A stretch of 64,000 nt of DNA from CAVWCW01 sp963753615. Lineage in GTDB: Bacteria > Pseudomonadota > Gammaproteobacteria > Chromatiales > Chromatiaceae. The DNA lies in NCBI GenBank assembly GCA_963753615.1, contig CAVWCW010000014.1:186001-250000 (forward strand), read 5' to 3'. The position numbers and the translations under genes were made by a program. The notes under the pieces were generated by a model, which was given only the letters and a program-made list of their open reading frames with translations, was not told the origin of the DNA and did no database searches. Of the stretch, positions 62,550 to 64,000 are shown piece after piece (the stretch's first letter is position 1; each line of letters starts with the position of its first letter).

Positions 62550-62834
62550 ATAAAAATCTCCTCCGCGGTGCTACGCGTATTGACCCGGGGCGCGCTTGGA
62601 ACAGCGACACCACACCCGGGGCTAATCTTTCAACAAATGCTCTGAAGATTCGGTGCCAAATTCCCAGCGCTGGGCTTTCGCCCGTTGGGCATGAATCGCC
62701 CTTATCGCTGACACCTTTTTGCTCGCTGCCGCAGGCGGAAAATCTTTGCTCGGCAAAACTCACTCGCCTAGATGGGGCGAGTCCGTATCCGTTCGCAGCC
62801 TTCGCACTTGGCATGGCCGCCAAGTTCCAGCTGT
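62550..62834 (-). promoter_or_regulatory. Conserved structured 5' leader of cytochrome B
   Basis: About 285 nt. It repeats the blocks of the cytochrome A leader: GGTGTCAGCGA, AGGGCGA, CAACGGGCGAAAGCCC, CCCAGCGCTGGG (62663-62674), CACCGAA, CCCGGGTGTGGTGTCGCTG and CCCCGGG. The long-range pair CAGCGAT (62704-62710) with GTCGCTG (62602-62608) is kept through a U-G pair where A has C-G, a sign of selection on structure. Confidence 0.6.
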
Positions 62835-62840
62835 GGCGTT

Positions 62841-62874
62841 ACTATACCTTTTAAAGTCTTAAGAGGTCCTTAAG
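62841..62874 (-). promoter_or_regulatory. Promoter of cytochrome B with a PmrA-box-like activator site
   Basis: CTTAAG-GACCT-CTTAAG (62858-62874), then 11 bp, then -10 TATAGT (62841-62846). Layout matches the cytochrome A promoter exactly. Confidence 0.7.
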
Positions 62875-63416
62875 GGTCGACGCCAAAACCCAGGGAAAGC
62901 GTGACTCGGTTCTCATCTCCAGGAAGATTTGCCCGATTTCGCTGACACCATTGCGAATTCGCATTGCCTGTGAAGCGCCGTTCTCATGCAGAGCAAGGGT
63001 TGCCGGCTCGTCCAAACCGGGCGCTAAAGAGGCGCAAGAAATAGGCTGCCCTGGCTTTCTTCGACACGGGGGCATGCGGGCGACACACCCGTCAAAAGAG
63101 CGAGAACGTCATGCCCAGCGTTGATTAATCGCCCGAAGGCGCCTCCAACAGCATGCCTAGCCTCGCTGCCCCCTGTAACCGTCAGCTTGCAGCCCGGGTG
63201 CATACAAAACACCCTGGGCTGGCCTTCACTGGCCGTCCCGTTGGACGGCGCCTAGGCCCCCACCCGCAATGCCCCTATAGAGGCTTCACGCCTGGAGGCC
63301 GTTCGGGCGCGGACCTGCGCTGTTGTGGGCGCTGCGGGGGGAAACGGCTGCTTGTACAGAGATACGGGTCAATTCTTTGGATCGCAGGAGGTGATCAGGA
63401 ATCTGCAGGGGCCGGG
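62875..63416. other. Intergenic region between cytochromes B and C
   Basis: No gene is supported. The half next to C resembles 54.8-55.3 kb, the region downstream of cytochrome A, and the half next to B resembles the region upstream of cytochrome A. It thus joins two duplicated units. Confidence 0.6.
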
Positions 63417-63703
63417 CGAGATTTCGGGGCCTGAAAGCGGGGCAAAAAAAAGCCCATCCAGGGGAGGGCGGGAGGATGGGCCCAAGCATGATCGGTTGTC
63501 GCTGGCCGGCCCGATTCGATACCGGGACGTTTTACCGCCAGTCGGTTTGTTGATGGGTTGCGCCTGTCACCCTTCAGGATGCGGAGTAGACGATCGCTCC
63601 CAGGCGGGAGCGATCGTCCCAGGCCCTAAAACCTGTTGTCGCGGCATTCACTCCAGACCGCCAGCCGGGAAGGACGTCCCTGTCCTTACCCATAGGGCTC
63701 GGC
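63417..63703 (-). repeat. Conserved 3' tail of cytochrome C, near-identical to that of A
   Basis: Matches 55301-55590 with only a few differences, including both hairpins (CGCTCCC/GGGAGCG at about 63595-63612). Confidence 0.85.
63444..63481 (-). terminator. Intrinsic terminator after cytochrome C
   Basis: Minus-strand GCCCATCC (63474-63481) pairs with GGATGGGC (63452-63459), followed by eight T (63444-63451). Confidence 0.9.
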
Positions 63704-64000
63704 TCAGTCGCCGATGTAGGTACTCAGGCCTCGCTCCGGCCGCGAGAAGGTGTGACAGACCGAGCAGTCCCTGCGCTTGTCCTCGACATGCTTTTCGTGG
63801 ATCTTGTTGAAGCTCATGGTGCCCTCCCAACCGTGACACTGGGTGCACACCTGTGACTGCGGCCCCTTCAGCTCGTAGCCGAGGTCCCCTTCCAGGTCGA
63901 TCCGCGAGGTGCCACCGTGACAGTCGTTGCACGCAGAGCGCGTTGCCGCCGGTCTCCACCCCATGGTTGATGGTCTGGTAGGTGTGCACCGCGGCGACGG
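63704..64000 (-). CDS. Multiheme c-type cytochrome C, C-terminus only (partial, one frameshift)
   Basis: Runs off the right edge. The visible C-terminus has CNDCH, CTQCH and CSVCH and ends HTFSRPERGLSTYIGD at the TGA 63704-63706; it aligns with the last 100 residues of cytochrome A (AVHTYQTINHGVET, GYELKGP, SQVC, IHEKHV). A single-base shift near 63935 separates the upstream frame (GVETGGNAL) from ACNDCHGGTSRIDL. It is the third copy of the tandem family and closer to A than to B. Confidence 0.8.
   Translation of the reverse strand, partial: PSPRCTPTRPSTMGWRPAATRSACNDCHGGTSRIDLEGDLGYELKGPQSQVCTQCHGWEGTMSFNKIHEKHVEDKRRDCSVCHTFSRPERGLSTYIGD

Noticed and set aside
1..64000. tRNA, rRNA or CRISPR arrays
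   Set aside because: No cloverleaf with a GGTTCGAATCC-like T arm, no rRNA core sequence and no regularly spaced short repeats were found by eye; intergenic gaps are mostly too short.

Overview
The window is GC-rich DNA of a Gram-negative gammaproteobacterium. Evidence for this is the E. coli-like neighbourhood ygfB-pepP-ubiH/ubiI next to gcvTHP and, divergently, zapA-ssrS(6S RNA)-ygfA. A trimeric-type porin, Lgt, Syd, two ubiquinone hydroxylases and a split glycine dehydrogenase (gcvPA/gcvPB) agree with it. Many multiheme c-type cytochromes suggest a respiratory, possibly metal- or extracellular-electron-transferring, lifestyle resembling the Chromatiales and relatives; this placement is inference.

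Layout. 1-7.1 kb: end of a cyclic-nucleotide-binding protein, gamma-glutamyltransferase, a Lys-rich HU protein, an aspartic protease with folA and lgt, and a DUF255 thioredoxin-like protein. 7.3-11.3 kb: a minus-strand run of PfkB kinase, moaB, moeA, moaD, moaE and syd (molybdopterin synthesis). 11.4-16.7 kb: the glycine cleavage operon gcvT-gcvH-gcvPA-tpx-gcvPB, led by a sigma-70 promoter, a tandem glycine riboswitch and a terminator. 16.8-26.1 kb: fused UbiH-UbiI, pepP, ygfB, a probably leaderless zapB-like gene, zapA, 6S RNA, ygfA, a histone H1-like protein, ilvA and rpiA. 26.3-37.8 kb: CNP1-like protein, porin, sigma-54 regulator, methyltransferase, ClC channel, PPK2, a MESH1-like hydrolase with YbaK, SirB1-like protein, a MITE-like element and a DUF302 protein. 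38-43 kb: hemW, an orphan TRAP binding protein and uvrD, the last two riddled with frameshifts. 43-52 kb: an apparent Na/Pi symporter - octaheme cytochrome/TPR - guanidinium exporter operon, and a divergent outer-membrane barrel plus secreted Ig-repeat protein. 52-54.8 kb: TPR lipoprotein and a membrane adenylate/guanylate cyclase.

55.3-64 kb is the most distinctive part: three tandem minus-strand multiheme cytochrome genes (A at 55.6-58.6, B at 59.5-62.5, C from 63.7 off the edge). A and B share a secreted N-terminal module of about 90 residues and PKD domains. Each is preceded by the same promoter design, a 17-bp CTTAAG-N5-CTTAAG box placed exactly 11 bp from a TATAGT -10, and by a leader of nearly 300 nt with conserved sequence blocks. 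All three end in a homologous 200-290 nt 3' tail with two hairpins. A decayed copy of the cyclase gene lies between A and B, so the locus appears to have grown by segmental duplication.

Single-base frameshifts cluster in gcvPA, gcvT, dctP, uvrD, cytochrome A and cytochrome C. Because several of these are housekeeping genes whose protein sequence stays well conserved in the shifted frames, sequencing or assembly error is the likelier cause; they are annotated as whole genes with the breaks noted.
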